Part shown: one piece after another, positions 1-4,779 of the stretch
Position numbering within the stretch: the first letter of the stretch is position 1
Layout of the letters: each line of letters begins with the position of its first letter
Translations under genes and position numbers: made by a program
The notes under the pieces: model-generated
Told to the model about the DNA's origin: nothing
Seen by the model: the letters and a program-made list of their open reading frames with translations, nothing else
The model's database searches: none
Source of the DNA: Eutrophobius sp051275005
GTDB lineage: Bacteria; Pseudomonadota; Gammaproteobacteria; Eutrophobiales; Eutrophobiaceae
Direction: 5' to 3'
NCBI GenBank assembly: GCA_051275005.1
Contig: JBNMOP010000159.1
Span: 1 to 5,401 of the forward strand
Length of the DNA stretch: 5,401 nt

Positions 1-1
1 G

Positions 2-436
2 ATGACAATATCAATCAGCTTGTTGTTACTATTATATGCCGATCCCTACGCCTTGTTAATTTGGACTATTTCACTGATTTGCGAGACGTCCATTATTATT
101 GCTGCAAGTATGCTTTGTCTGTTTACGTTTAGTAATATTACCGTTTCTTTTGTTGTTGTTATCTGTTTTTATTTGCTCTCCAGGACTATGGAGGCTATAC
201 AGTTATTAGCAACCTCACCAATTCTGGAAACTAAATCCTTTGCACAGGAGTTTATTACGTGGTTGGTAAATGCCATTTCATTTGTACTTCCAGAATTAAA
301 TAAATTTTCCAGGGGTGATTGGCTGGTTTATGGAACAGAAGATAGTAATCTGATATTGATATTTGTACAGACAGTCATCTACCTGGGGATTTTGATATCA
401 GCTGGAATATTTGATCTGTCACGAAAGGAATTGTAA
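2..436 (+). CDS. ABC-2 type transporter permease, C-terminal part (5' end outside window)
   Basis: Membrane subunit of an ABC exporter, seen only as its last 144 or so residues. The reading frame is open to the left edge, and ABC-2 permeases are usually about 250 residues or more, so the ATG at base 2 is probably an internal Met. Visible hydrophobic segments are the end of one helix at residues 1-11, helices at about 19-42 and 46-64, a short amphipathic or re-entrant stretch at 84-97, and a last helix at 116-137. A VLPELNKFSRGDWLVYG stretch (residues 95-111) before the final helix, and a charged tail ending FDLSRKEL, are typical of the NosY/ABC-2 group of permeases. It lies 69 bp upstream of the helical-repeat gene on the same strand, so the two may be co-transcribed. 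The substrate is unknown. An ATPase of a matching type sits about 3.3 kb downstream but is not adjacent. Confidence 0.8.
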   Translation: MTISISLLLLLYADPYALLIWTISLICETSIIIAASMLCLFTFSNITVSFVVVICFYLLSRTMEAIQLLATSPILETKSFAQEFITWLVNAISFVLPELNKFSRGDWLVYGTEDSNLILIFVQTVIYLGILISAGIFDLSRKEL

Positions 437-445
437 TTTCCCCCT

Positions 446-479
446 CCGCAGACATTTATATTCGTGTAGGCGTCTGTGG
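446..479. repeat. Intergenic inverted repeat between permease and helical-repeat gene
   Basis: CCGCAGAC (446-453) pairs with GTCTGTGG (472-479), giving an 8-bp stem with one G-U pair and an 18-nt loop. No T-run follows, so it is not a convincing intrinsic terminator. It could be a weak processing or attenuation hairpin between the two genes, or chance. Confidence 0.3.
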
Positions 480-505
480 TAATAATTAGTTATTAAAAAT
501 ATTAA

Positions 506-1240
506 ATGAAATATAGATTTAGCCTAACTGGAAATTCAGCTGGTGAGAGGCCCGTCTCAGCAGTCCCGGGTTTAATCAGAGTTATCCTTGTTATCAGCTT
601 ACTATCACAGTTGTTCTTACATGGAGCAACCTCTAAATTGCAGATTAGAACCGAGCCATTGCCTGAGCCATTGTCATATAACATTCTGAATTTGATGAGT
701 ATCGGAGAACCGGTTTTCCTTTCAAAGTTGCTGATGTTTTGGGTACAGGGGTTTGATCATCAACCAGGCATTAGTATTCCATTTGCGCAACTGGATTACG
801 AAATTTTAATAAACTGGCTGGATAGAATATTATTGTTGGATCCGCACAGCCATTATGTACTTTTATCCGCAGCCAGGATATACAGTGAAGTCCCGGATCA
901 GGCAAAGAAAAGGCAGATTCTGGATTTTGTAAATAAAAAATTCCTGGAACAGCCGCAAGAAAGATGGCGGTGGATGGCACATGCAGTATATGTAGCAAAG
1001 CACAGGATCAAGGATAATGAATTGGCATTGACCTATGCGAGAGACCTTAGAATACACACCATGCCGGGGACAATACCAGACTGGGCACGTCAAATGGAAT
1101 TATTTGTGTATGAAGAACTGGGCGATCTGGAATCTGCGCAAATTCTATTGGGTGGTTTAATAGAAAGTGGTGAGATCACAGACGAAAGTGAAATCAGGTT
1201 CCTGATGTCTCGTTTTATTACGCCGACAGACGATAATTAA
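506..1240 (+). CDS. Membrane-anchored alpha-helical (TPR-like) repeat protein, function unknown
   Basis: A 244-residue protein with a polar N-terminus, one hydrophobic segment at about residues 22-40 (signal anchor, with the rest probably periplasmic), then a helical body. Helix pairs resembling TPR units are visible at about 100-128 (NWLDRILLLDPHSHYVLLSAARIY), 133-165, 170-185 and 195-220 (ELGDLESAQILLGGLIESG), so a solenoid scaffold is likely. I do not assign a specific family. ATG 506 is the first start after an in-frame TAA at 503-505, and no good Shine-Dalgarno sequence precedes it, which suggests weak initiation or translation dependent on the upstream gene. It follows the ABC permease closely on the same strand, so a role as an accessory protein to that exporter is reasonable but inferred. 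It faces the cyclase gene tail-to-tail with 17 bp between the stop codons. Confidence 0.8.
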   Translation: MKYRFSLTGNSAGERPVSAVPGLIRVILVISLLSQLFLHGATSKLQIRTEPLPEPLSYNILNLMSIGEPVFLSKLLMFWVQGFDHQPGISIPFAQLDYEILINWLDRILLLDPHSHYVLLSAARIYSEVPDQAKKRQILDFVNKKFLEQPQERWRWMAHAVYVAKHRIKDNELALTYARDLRIHTMPGTIPDWARQMELFVYEELGDLESAQILLGGLIESGEITDESEIRFLMSRFITPTDDN

Positions 1241-1257
1241 ATCTTGTGAGAAAATGG

Positions 1258-2565
1258 TTACTTAAGGAAAGGTTCTTGCAAGGCTATCTTTTTTAAAATG
1301 GTGGGATAATATTCATCATCTTTTGATTCCTCATTTAACGTGAGAAAAATTTTCTTTGCCAGTTCCAGGTTCTGATTGGTATAGGCCTCTATACCTTGAT
1401 GGTGACGCTCTAATTGGGATTCAGTCTTATTAGTTAATTCTGTTCGTTTACAAATAGGTTGGTATATCCTGGTAACGTTATGCTTGCCCTTTACTTGTAC
1501 CGTATCGATTTCCCTGAAAACAATATTTTTACATTCATTCTTGGTAGAGTGGCTTACCAGTATTGGCACCCTATACGTACGTGTAAGCGATTCAACACGT
1601 GATGCAAGGTTGACGGCATCACCTATGACCGTGTAGGCAATACGATATCTGGACCCCATGTTGCCAACATTCATAGCACCTGTGTTTATGCCTATACCCA
1701 TTGTGGGCCCTGGCCAGCCTCTTTGGCGAAAATTTTCTGATAACAGGTTAATTTTTGCCTGCATATCAAACGCAGCAAGTACGGCCCTTTCAGCGTGATT
1801 AATTTGCAATACTGGTGCATTCCAGAATGCCATGATCGAATCACCAATGTACTTGTCTATGGTGCCGCCGTAGTTATAAAGGATTTCTGTCATTGCATTA
1901 AAGTATTCATTCAAAAGCATTGTTAGTTGTTTTGGATTAAGCTGCTCAGATACTGTTGTGAAGTCCTGTAGGTCACAGAAAAATACAGTCATGTGTCGGG
2001 ATTCGCCTTGTAAATTAATAGAATCTGGATTTTTAGATATTTCAGAAATGATTTCAGGCGGTACGAACTGGCCAAATACGTGAAGAATTTTTTGTTTTGA
2101 ATGGGTCTCAATAAAATAACTAATCAACGCATGCAGCGAAAAAAGGATAAAAATAATCAGCAGATTATATTCCATGGGCAAAATTAATTGAGCGCCGGAA
2201 CTGATGAGGTATATATAGAAATGAGGTATATAGGTAATTAATGATAATATTGCAGCATTGATAGGCGTTGCCAGAGGGAGGCAAATTGATAAAAAAATTC
2301 CACTAACCAACATTAATAACAAATTAATTGATTGAATACTGAATGGATGATTTATTACAGTTGAAAGAGTAGAGACAAGAACACGTGAGTTGAAATTGAT
2401 ATCAATTTCGCTTCTAAAACTGATGTCAAACGCACCGATTCCATTAAACAGATAAAGGACAAAGATTGTTAGCAGGATTCCAATCCGGTATTTATTTTGC
2501 AAAATATTATTGTTCACAGCGTAAATATATCCTGTCTGTTTTATTGTACGCAGTGTATCAGTCAT
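1258..2565 (-). CDS. Membrane class III adenylate cyclase with a CHASE2-like membrane layout but no full sensor
   Basis: Predicted to make cAMP from ATP at the cytoplasmic face of the inner membrane. Hydrophobic helices lie at about residues 26-44, 80-97, 102-123 and 133-152. The linker VFGQFVPPEIISEI (163-176) and the class III catalytic domain (about 185-370) follow. Catalytic residues are present: metal-binding D198 and D242, substrate Lys K238 (TIDKYIGD), T312 in YTVIGDAVN (the Lys/Thr pair typical of class IIIb adenylyl cyclases), and transition-state N319 and R323. The usual Gly in the first metal motif is Asp here (CDLQDFT, D201). A helical tail (about 385-430) ends the protein. One helix, a loop and then three helices is the arrangement of CHASE2 cyclases, but the loop is only about 35 residues instead of a domain of roughly 200 or more. 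ATG 2565 is the first start after an in-frame upstream TAG; no clear ribosome binding site is seen. Guanylate cyclase activity is less likely given K238/T312. Confidence 0.93.
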   Translation of the reverse strand: MTDTLRTIKQTGYIYAVNNNILQNKYRIGILLTIFVLYLFNGIGAFDISFRSEIDINFNSRVLVSTLSTVINHPFSIQSINLLLMLVSGIFLSICLPLATPINAAILSLITYIPHFYIYLISSGAQLILPMEYNLLIIFILFSLHALISYFIETHSKQKILHVFGQFVPPEIISEISKNPDSINLQGESRHMTVFFCDLQDFTTVSEQLNPKQLTMLLNEYFNAMTEILYNYGGTIDKYIGDSIMAFWNAPVLQINHAERAVLAAFDMQAKINLLSENFRQRGWPGPTMGIGINTGAMNVGNMGSRYRIAYTVIGDAVNLASRVESLTRTYRVPILVSHSTKNECKNIVFREIDTVQVKGKHNVTRIYQPICKRTELTNKTESQLERHHQGIEAYTNQNLELAKKIFLTLNEESKDDEYYPTILKKIALQEPFLK

Positions 2566-2620
2566 GTAAGCCAGGAAATACTATGAGAATTTCGTATTGA
2601 GTTTATCTATCATTCTTAAT

Positions 2621-2626
2621 CTGTCA
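2621..2626 (+). promoter_or_regulatory. CTGTCA element, possible distal activator half-site
   Basis: CTGTCA on the plus strand, the inverse orientation of the two TGACAG cores at 2704 and 2724. It lies about 200 bp upstream of the predicted prepilin transcription start and within the cyclase leader on the other strand. The motif is short, so this is weak evidence taken alone. Confidence 0.2.
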
Positions 2627-2703
2627 GAGAATCATTTCTTTCTAATAGATACCAATTAAAAGTAAAATTCTGGTTACTTAATTGAGTTAAGGTGTTGAAA
2701 TAT

Positions 2704-2731
2704 TGACAGTTTTGATTGCATTGTGACAGTT
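2704..2731. promoter_or_regulatory. Two TGACAGTT direct repeats, 20 bp apart, possible enhancer (activator) sites
   Basis: TGACAGTT occurs at 2704-2711 and again at 2724-2731. The 20-bp period is close to two turns of the DNA helix, so both copies face the same side. They sit about 91-118 bp upstream of the predicted sigma-54 start at about 2822, the usual distance for a sigma-54 activator. On the complementary strand each contains CTGTC, which fits the (C/G)TGTC core that I recall for PilR sites in Pseudomonas pilA. The binding protein is inferred, not shown. Confidence 0.45.
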
Positions 2732-2795
2732 ATTAGGGTGAAGTTAAACACACTAATTGAGTCATAAATTCATTAAAAACAGTAAGATACGATTT

Positions 2796-2811
2796 TGGCA
2801 TGGATGCTGCA
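2796..2811 (+). promoter_or_regulatory. Sigma-54 type -24/-12 promoter of the prepilin gene
   Basis: TGGCATGGATGCTGCA fits the sigma-54 consensus TGGCACG-N4-TTGCA with two mismatches. It keeps the invariant GG (2797-2798) and GC (2809-2810) at the correct spacing. Transcription would start near 2822, giving a leader of about 30 nt that contains the Shine-Dalgarno sequence at 2841-2848. Sigma-54 control is well known for type IV pilin genes. A GCATG-N7-CATGC inverted repeat (2798-2814) overlaps the element. Confidence 0.65.
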
Positions 2812-2840
2812 TGCTAACAAGTTAACAGCTTAAATTAAAT

Positions 2841-2848
2841 GAGGAAAG
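2841..2848 (+). promoter_or_regulatory. Ribosome binding site of the prepilin gene
   Basis: GAGGAAAG stands just before ATG 2853, a strong purine-rich Shine-Dalgarno sequence. It supports that start codon, which also gives a standard short prepilin leader peptide. It is one of the few clear ribosome binding sites in the window. Confidence 0.7.
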
Positions 2849-2852
2849 TAAT

Positions 2853-3635
2853 ATGAATATCAAAAAACAGTCAGGATTTACCCTGGTAGAAATCGCCATT
2901 GTTCTTGTCGTTATCGGTTTGTTGCTCGGCGGCATACTCAAGGGTCAACAACTTATTAATAGTGCTAGAGTTCGTAATCTGGCAGACCAAAACTCAGGTG
3001 TACAGGCCGCATATTATGGCTTCGTAGATCGATTTCGTAATCTGCCAGGTGATATGATACCTACCAATGCCTGTACAAACGTTGGTTCTGCTGTCGATCC
3101 TGGCGCAGGTGGCGCTTGTGCCACCCCTGCAAATGCGCCCGGTGGTAACGGAAATGGTAGAATTGATTCAATAGTTGAAGCCGGTGCTGTCTGGTCACAC
3201 CTTTCTGCGGCAGGCTTTCTTAATGGCACCTTTGGTGGATTTTCTCAGGTCGATACGCCGGTCGCTGCAACGTATGTTAGTGGTGTTGTAACTGGAAATA
3301 TACCGCCAAATGCGTTTCAGGGTCCTATTATGTTGGCTCATACAAATGATTATCTTGAAGGTGCCAGCGTTCGTGGTTCAGTGTCTCGACTGCTTTATTC
3401 ATTCGGCGGAAATGTACCCGTGCCATTGTTACGTGACCTGGATCAAAAACTGGATGATGGTGTTGCTAATACCGGCGTTTTACGTTCTGCCCCATCTGCT
3501 GCCATGGTTACCCCCGTTGGAAGTGTCATGTCAGATATTTCAGACTATGTTGTCGGTACAGATGATTGTCTCGCCACAAATACCTGGAATGTAGATAGTA
3601 GCAACCAAACATGTAACGCTATCTTTTTATATTAA
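2853..3635 (+). CDS. Type IV prepilin / pseudopilin-like protein (class III signal, orphan)
   Basis: A 260-residue structural subunit of a pilus or pseudopilus. The leader MNIKKQSG is followed by FTLVEIAIVLVVIGLLLGG. Prepilin peptidase (PilD type) would cut after G8 and N-methylate F9, and the required Glu at mature position 5 is E13. The hydrophobic N-terminal helix runs to about residue 29 and continues as an amphipathic helix to about 63. The globular part has a Gly/Pro/Ala-rich stretch (about 82-104) with a GNGNGRID motif, a conserved-looking LRDLDQKLDDGVANTG segment (192-208), and four cysteines (C74, C89, C239, C254) that could form two disulfides in the periplasm. It is longer than a major pilin (about 150) and better fits a minor or pseudopilin-like family. 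No assembly ATPase, platform protein or peptidase gene is nearby. It has its own sigma-54 type promoter and terminator, so it is probably monocistronic. Its exact filament is unknown. Confidence 0.92.
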   Translation: MNIKKQSGFTLVEIAIVLVVIGLLLGGILKGQQLINSARVRNLADQNSGVQAAYYGFVDRFRNLPGDMIPTNACTNVGSAVDPGAGGACATPANAPGGNGNGRIDSIVEAGAVWSHLSAAGFLNGTFGGFSQVDTPVAATYVSGVVTGNIPPNAFQGPIMLAHTNDYLEGASVRGSVSRLLYSFGGNVPVPLLRDLDQKLDDGVANTGVLRSAPSAAMVTPVGSVMSDISDYVVGTDDCLATNTWNVDSSNQTCNAIFLY

Positions 3636-3666
3636 TTTCGGGATAGTAAATACATTAATAATGACT

Positions 3667-3697
3667 AAGGCCCGCGCAAGCGGGCCTTTTGTTTTTC
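3667..3697 (+). terminator. Intrinsic terminator after the prepilin gene
   Basis: AAGGCCCGC (3667-3675) pairs perfectly with GCGGGCCTT (3680-3688) around a GCAA tetraloop, followed by TTTTGTTTTT. The 9-bp GC-rich stem, GNRA loop and T-tract make a textbook Rho-independent terminator. It lies 31 bp after the prepilin stop and separates that unit from the ABC ATPase. No T-rich tract follows on the minus strand, so it acts in one direction. Confidence 0.93.
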
Positions 3698-3715
3698 CGG
3701 GCACAATGATATTTT

Positions 3716-3743
3716 AATAGTTTGAATGTATAAAAAGACTATT
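3716..3743 (+). promoter_or_regulatory. Possible promoter of the ABC ATPase, with flanking inverted repeat
   Basis: TATAAA at 3729-3734 resembles a sigma-70 -10 box, and a start near 3741 would give a leader of about 19 nt. No good -35 hexamer is seen at the proper distance. The box is bracketed by a perfect inverted repeat, AATAGT (3716-3721) and ACTATT (3738-3743), a possible operator. The terminator upstream means that some promoter is needed here. Confidence 0.35.
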
Positions 3744-3758
3744 GTGAATTGAATAACA
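3743..3758. promoter_or_regulatory. CRP-like site overlapping the ATPase leader
   Basis: TGTGA-N6-TAACA matches 9 of the 10 core positions of the CRP palindrome TGTGA-N6-TCACA. It ends just before the ATPase ATG and lies downstream of the candidate -10 box, a position that would suit repression. A match this good is expected by chance about 0.1-0.2 times in a window this size, so support is weak. Confidence 0.25.
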
Positions 3759-3759
3759 T

Positions 3760-4476
3760 ATGAATGAGTACAGTCTGGTATTTAATAGTGTAATAAAGCG
3801 ATATGGGGTTCAGGAGATCTTATCTGGTGTTGATCTCAAAGTAGAATCAGGTGAATACCTGGGTCTGGTTGGAATCAATGGTGCTGGCAAAACCACAATG
3901 ATTAAGTGCTTACTGGATTTAGCTTCTATTTCATCAGGTTCAATATCAATTTATAATCAACCAAATTCAGAAACTCTATCCAGAGAATCCCTCGCATTTT
4001 TACCTGAAAAATTTACGCCTCCGTATTATTTAACAGGTGCTGAATTTATTAAATACATGCTGAACCTGTATGGGAAAGAAGTAAACGTCGACCACATAAA
4101 TGAAATGCTGTTTGCGCTGGATTTCAATATTAAATTTCTGGACAAACCCGTGCGTCAACTGTCGAAAGGTATGATGCAGAAACTTGGACTTGCGGCCTGT
4201 TTTCTTAGTGATAGAAAATTATTTATTCTGGATGAACCAATGAGTGGACTGGATCCCAAGGCCAGAGTTTATTTAAAAAAATACCTGGCGGGCCTTAAAG
4301 AAAAAGGAAAAACCATGTTTTTTAGTACCCACCTATTGGCTGATGTCGAAGCGATTTGTGACCGGGTGGCTATCCTGCACGAGGGTAGGATCAGATTTAC
4401 GGGTTCACCTGGGGAATGTTGTCGCCAATTTAATGCACCGAATTTTGAGAGTGCATATCTTGCGTGCGTTGAATGA
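3760..4476 (+). CDS. ABC transporter ATP-binding protein (ABC-2 exporter type, NosF/CcmA-like)
   Basis: A 238-residue nucleotide-binding subunit that powers an ABC-2 type exporter at the cytoplasmic face of the inner membrane. Motifs in order are Walker A GINGAGKT (38-45, K44), signature LSKGM (134-138), Walker B LFILDEP (154-160, catalytic E159), D-loop SGLD (162-165) and switch H191. The Q-loop position reads FLPE (80-83) rather than having Gln, a variant I recall in the NosF-like branch. Length is near the minimum for a single ABC domain, with almost no C-terminal extension. ATG 3760 is poorly supported by a ribosome binding site, but the protein starts at the expected distance from Walker A. 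No permease follows. The only permease in the window is the fragment at the left edge, which is of a compatible type, but their pairing is inferred. Confidence 0.93.
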   Translation: MNEYSLVFNSVIKRYGVQEILSGVDLKVESGEYLGLVGINGAGKTTMIKCLLDLASISSGSISIYNQPNSETLSRESLAFLPEKFTPPYYLTGAEFIKYMLNLYGKEVNVDHINEMLFALDFNIKFLDKPVRQLSKGMMQKLGLAACFLSDRKLFILDEPMSGLDPKARVYLKKYLAGLKEKGKTMFFSTHLLADVEAICDRVAILHEGRIRFTGSPGECCRQFNAPNFESAYLACVE

Positions 4477-4486
4477 AGGGTAAGAT

Positions 4487-4522
4487 TGCTGCTACACAGT
4501 AATTGATAAATCAATAGCGGCA
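4487..4522. repeat. Imperfect hairpin after the ABC ATPase
   Basis: An inner perfect stem ATTGAT (4502-4507) / ATCAAT (4510-4515) is enclosed by TGCTGC (4487-4492) / GCGGCA (4517-4522) with one G-U pair and an asymmetric internal loop. It lies just after the ATPase stop codon. No T-tract follows, so a terminator role is uncertain. Confidence 0.3.
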
Positions 4523-4541
4523 GGATTTCGGATATTTGAGA

Positions 4542-4569
4542 TGTTAGGTGTTAGGTGTTAGGTGTGAGG
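4542..4569 (+). repeat. 7-bp tandem repeat, four units (TGTTAGG)
   Basis: Three exact TGTTAGG units (4542-4548, 4549-4555, 4556-4562) are followed by a one-mismatch unit, TGTGAGG (4563-4569), and then AGG. Short exact arrays such as this are prone to slippage and may vary in copy number between strains. Confidence 0.9.
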
Positions 4570-4580
4570 AGGTAAAAATA

Positions 4581-4592
4581 TGACAGGATTAA
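4581..4592 (+). repeat. Left arm of a 12-bp inverted repeat flanking the DUF4124-like gene
   Basis: TGACAGGATTAA is the exact reverse complement of the sequence at 5289-5300. The arms enclose about 700 bp containing the secreted-protein gene and its leader. This arm is also the start of the 9-bp repeat block. Confidence 0.5.
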
Positions 4593-4609
4593 CAAGATTT
4601 AGAAGATTG
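4583..4609 (+). repeat. Degenerate 9-bp tandem repeat, three units
   Basis: The units are ACAGGATTA (4583-4591), ACAAGATTT (4592-4600) and AGAAGATTG (4601-4609), sharing an AnAnGATT-like core. They begin 13 bp after the 7-bp array. I recall ACAGGATT-type repeats scattered between genes in many environmental bacteria, but I cannot verify a match here. Confidence 0.55.
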
Positions 4610-4616
4610 ATTAGTT

Positions 4617-4643
4617 AAAAAATTGGATTAAATTTAATTTTTT
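4617..4643. repeat. AT-rich palindrome closing the repeat block
   Basis: AAAAAATT (4617-4624) pairs with AATTTTTT (4636-4643). The stretch between includes the start of a perfect palindrome, TTAAATTTAA (4628-4637). It could serve as a weak bidirectional terminator because of the T-run, but the stem has no GC content. Confidence 0.35.
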
Positions 4644-4682
4644 ATGTTGTTAGTTAAGTCTAAAATTCTTTTTTGTCATGCT

Positions 4683-4688
4683 TATAAT
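4683..4688 (+). promoter_or_regulatory. Candidate -10 box for the DUF4124-like gene
   Basis: A perfect TATAAT lies 91 bp upstream of the start codon. A TG lies two bases before it (TGCT-TATAAT), one base off the ideal extended -10. No recognisable -35 is found 16-18 bp upstream. The implied leader is about 85 nt and includes TTATGG (4737-4742) / CCATAA (4760-4765), a weak stem with a 17-nt loop. Confidence 0.4.
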
Positions 4689-4779
4689 GTCCATATACTT
4701 AAAATCATCATTTTTTGCTACTTACTCCTTACCTTTTTATGGTCTAGAATATGGGTACGCCATAACCAGATGGGTATAA

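Larger units (their letters stand above)
4570..4618 (+). other. Possible 12-codon leader ORF with strong Shine-Dalgarno sequence
   Basis: AGGAGGT (4567-4573 region) precedes ATG 4580 at a good spacing. The frame reads MTGLTRFRRLIS and stops at 4616-4618. The ribosome binding site is better than that of most genes in this window. However, it arises where the 7-bp array ends and the coding part is the 9-bp repeat, so it is more likely a by-product of repeats than a real gene. It lies upstream of the TATAAT at 4683. Confidence 0.2.
4477..4779. other. 303-bp non-coding region between ATPase and DUF4124-like gene
   Basis: No protein-length reading frame is supported here. From left to right it holds an imperfect hairpin (4487-4522), a 7-bp tandem array (4542-4569), a strong Shine-Dalgarno-like AGGAGGT leading to a 12-codon frame, a degenerate 9-bp array (4583-4609), an AT-rich palindrome (4617-4643), and a perfect TATAAT (4683-4688) upstream of the next gene. 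It is much richer in AT than the genes on either side, except for the G-rich 7-bp array. Confidence 0.7.

Noticed and set aside
502..684. Minus-strand 60-codon frame at the start of the helical-repeat gene
   Set aside because: It is an antisense shadow of the signal-anchor region with no supporting signals.
771..1093. Minus-strand open frames of 75-76 codons inside the helical-repeat gene
   Set aside because: They are antisense shadows with no ribosome binding site and no recognisable domain, and the plus-strand frame is coherent and full length.
2723..2739. CRP site at TGTGACAGTTATTAGGG in the intergenic region
   Set aside because: Only the left half-site matches; the right half lacks any resemblance to TCACA.
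3014..3229. Minus-strand 71-codon Pro/Ala-rich frame in the prepilin
   Set aside because: It is the antisense of the Gly/Ala-rich prepilin segment; composition bias alone explains the open frame.
3310..3594. Plus-strand 94-codon open frame inside the prepilin gene
   Set aside because: It lies wholly within the prepilin in another frame, has a Cys/Trp/Met-rich composition unlike a real protein, and has no ribosome binding site.
4269..4514. Minus-strand 81-codon frame over the end of the ABC ATPase
   Set aside because: It overlaps the conserved Walker B to H-loop region of the ATPase, which is clearly the coding strand.
4542..4609. CRISPR array
   Set aside because: The units are 7 and 9 bp in direct contact with no spacers, far too short for CRISPR repeats, and no cas gene is present.
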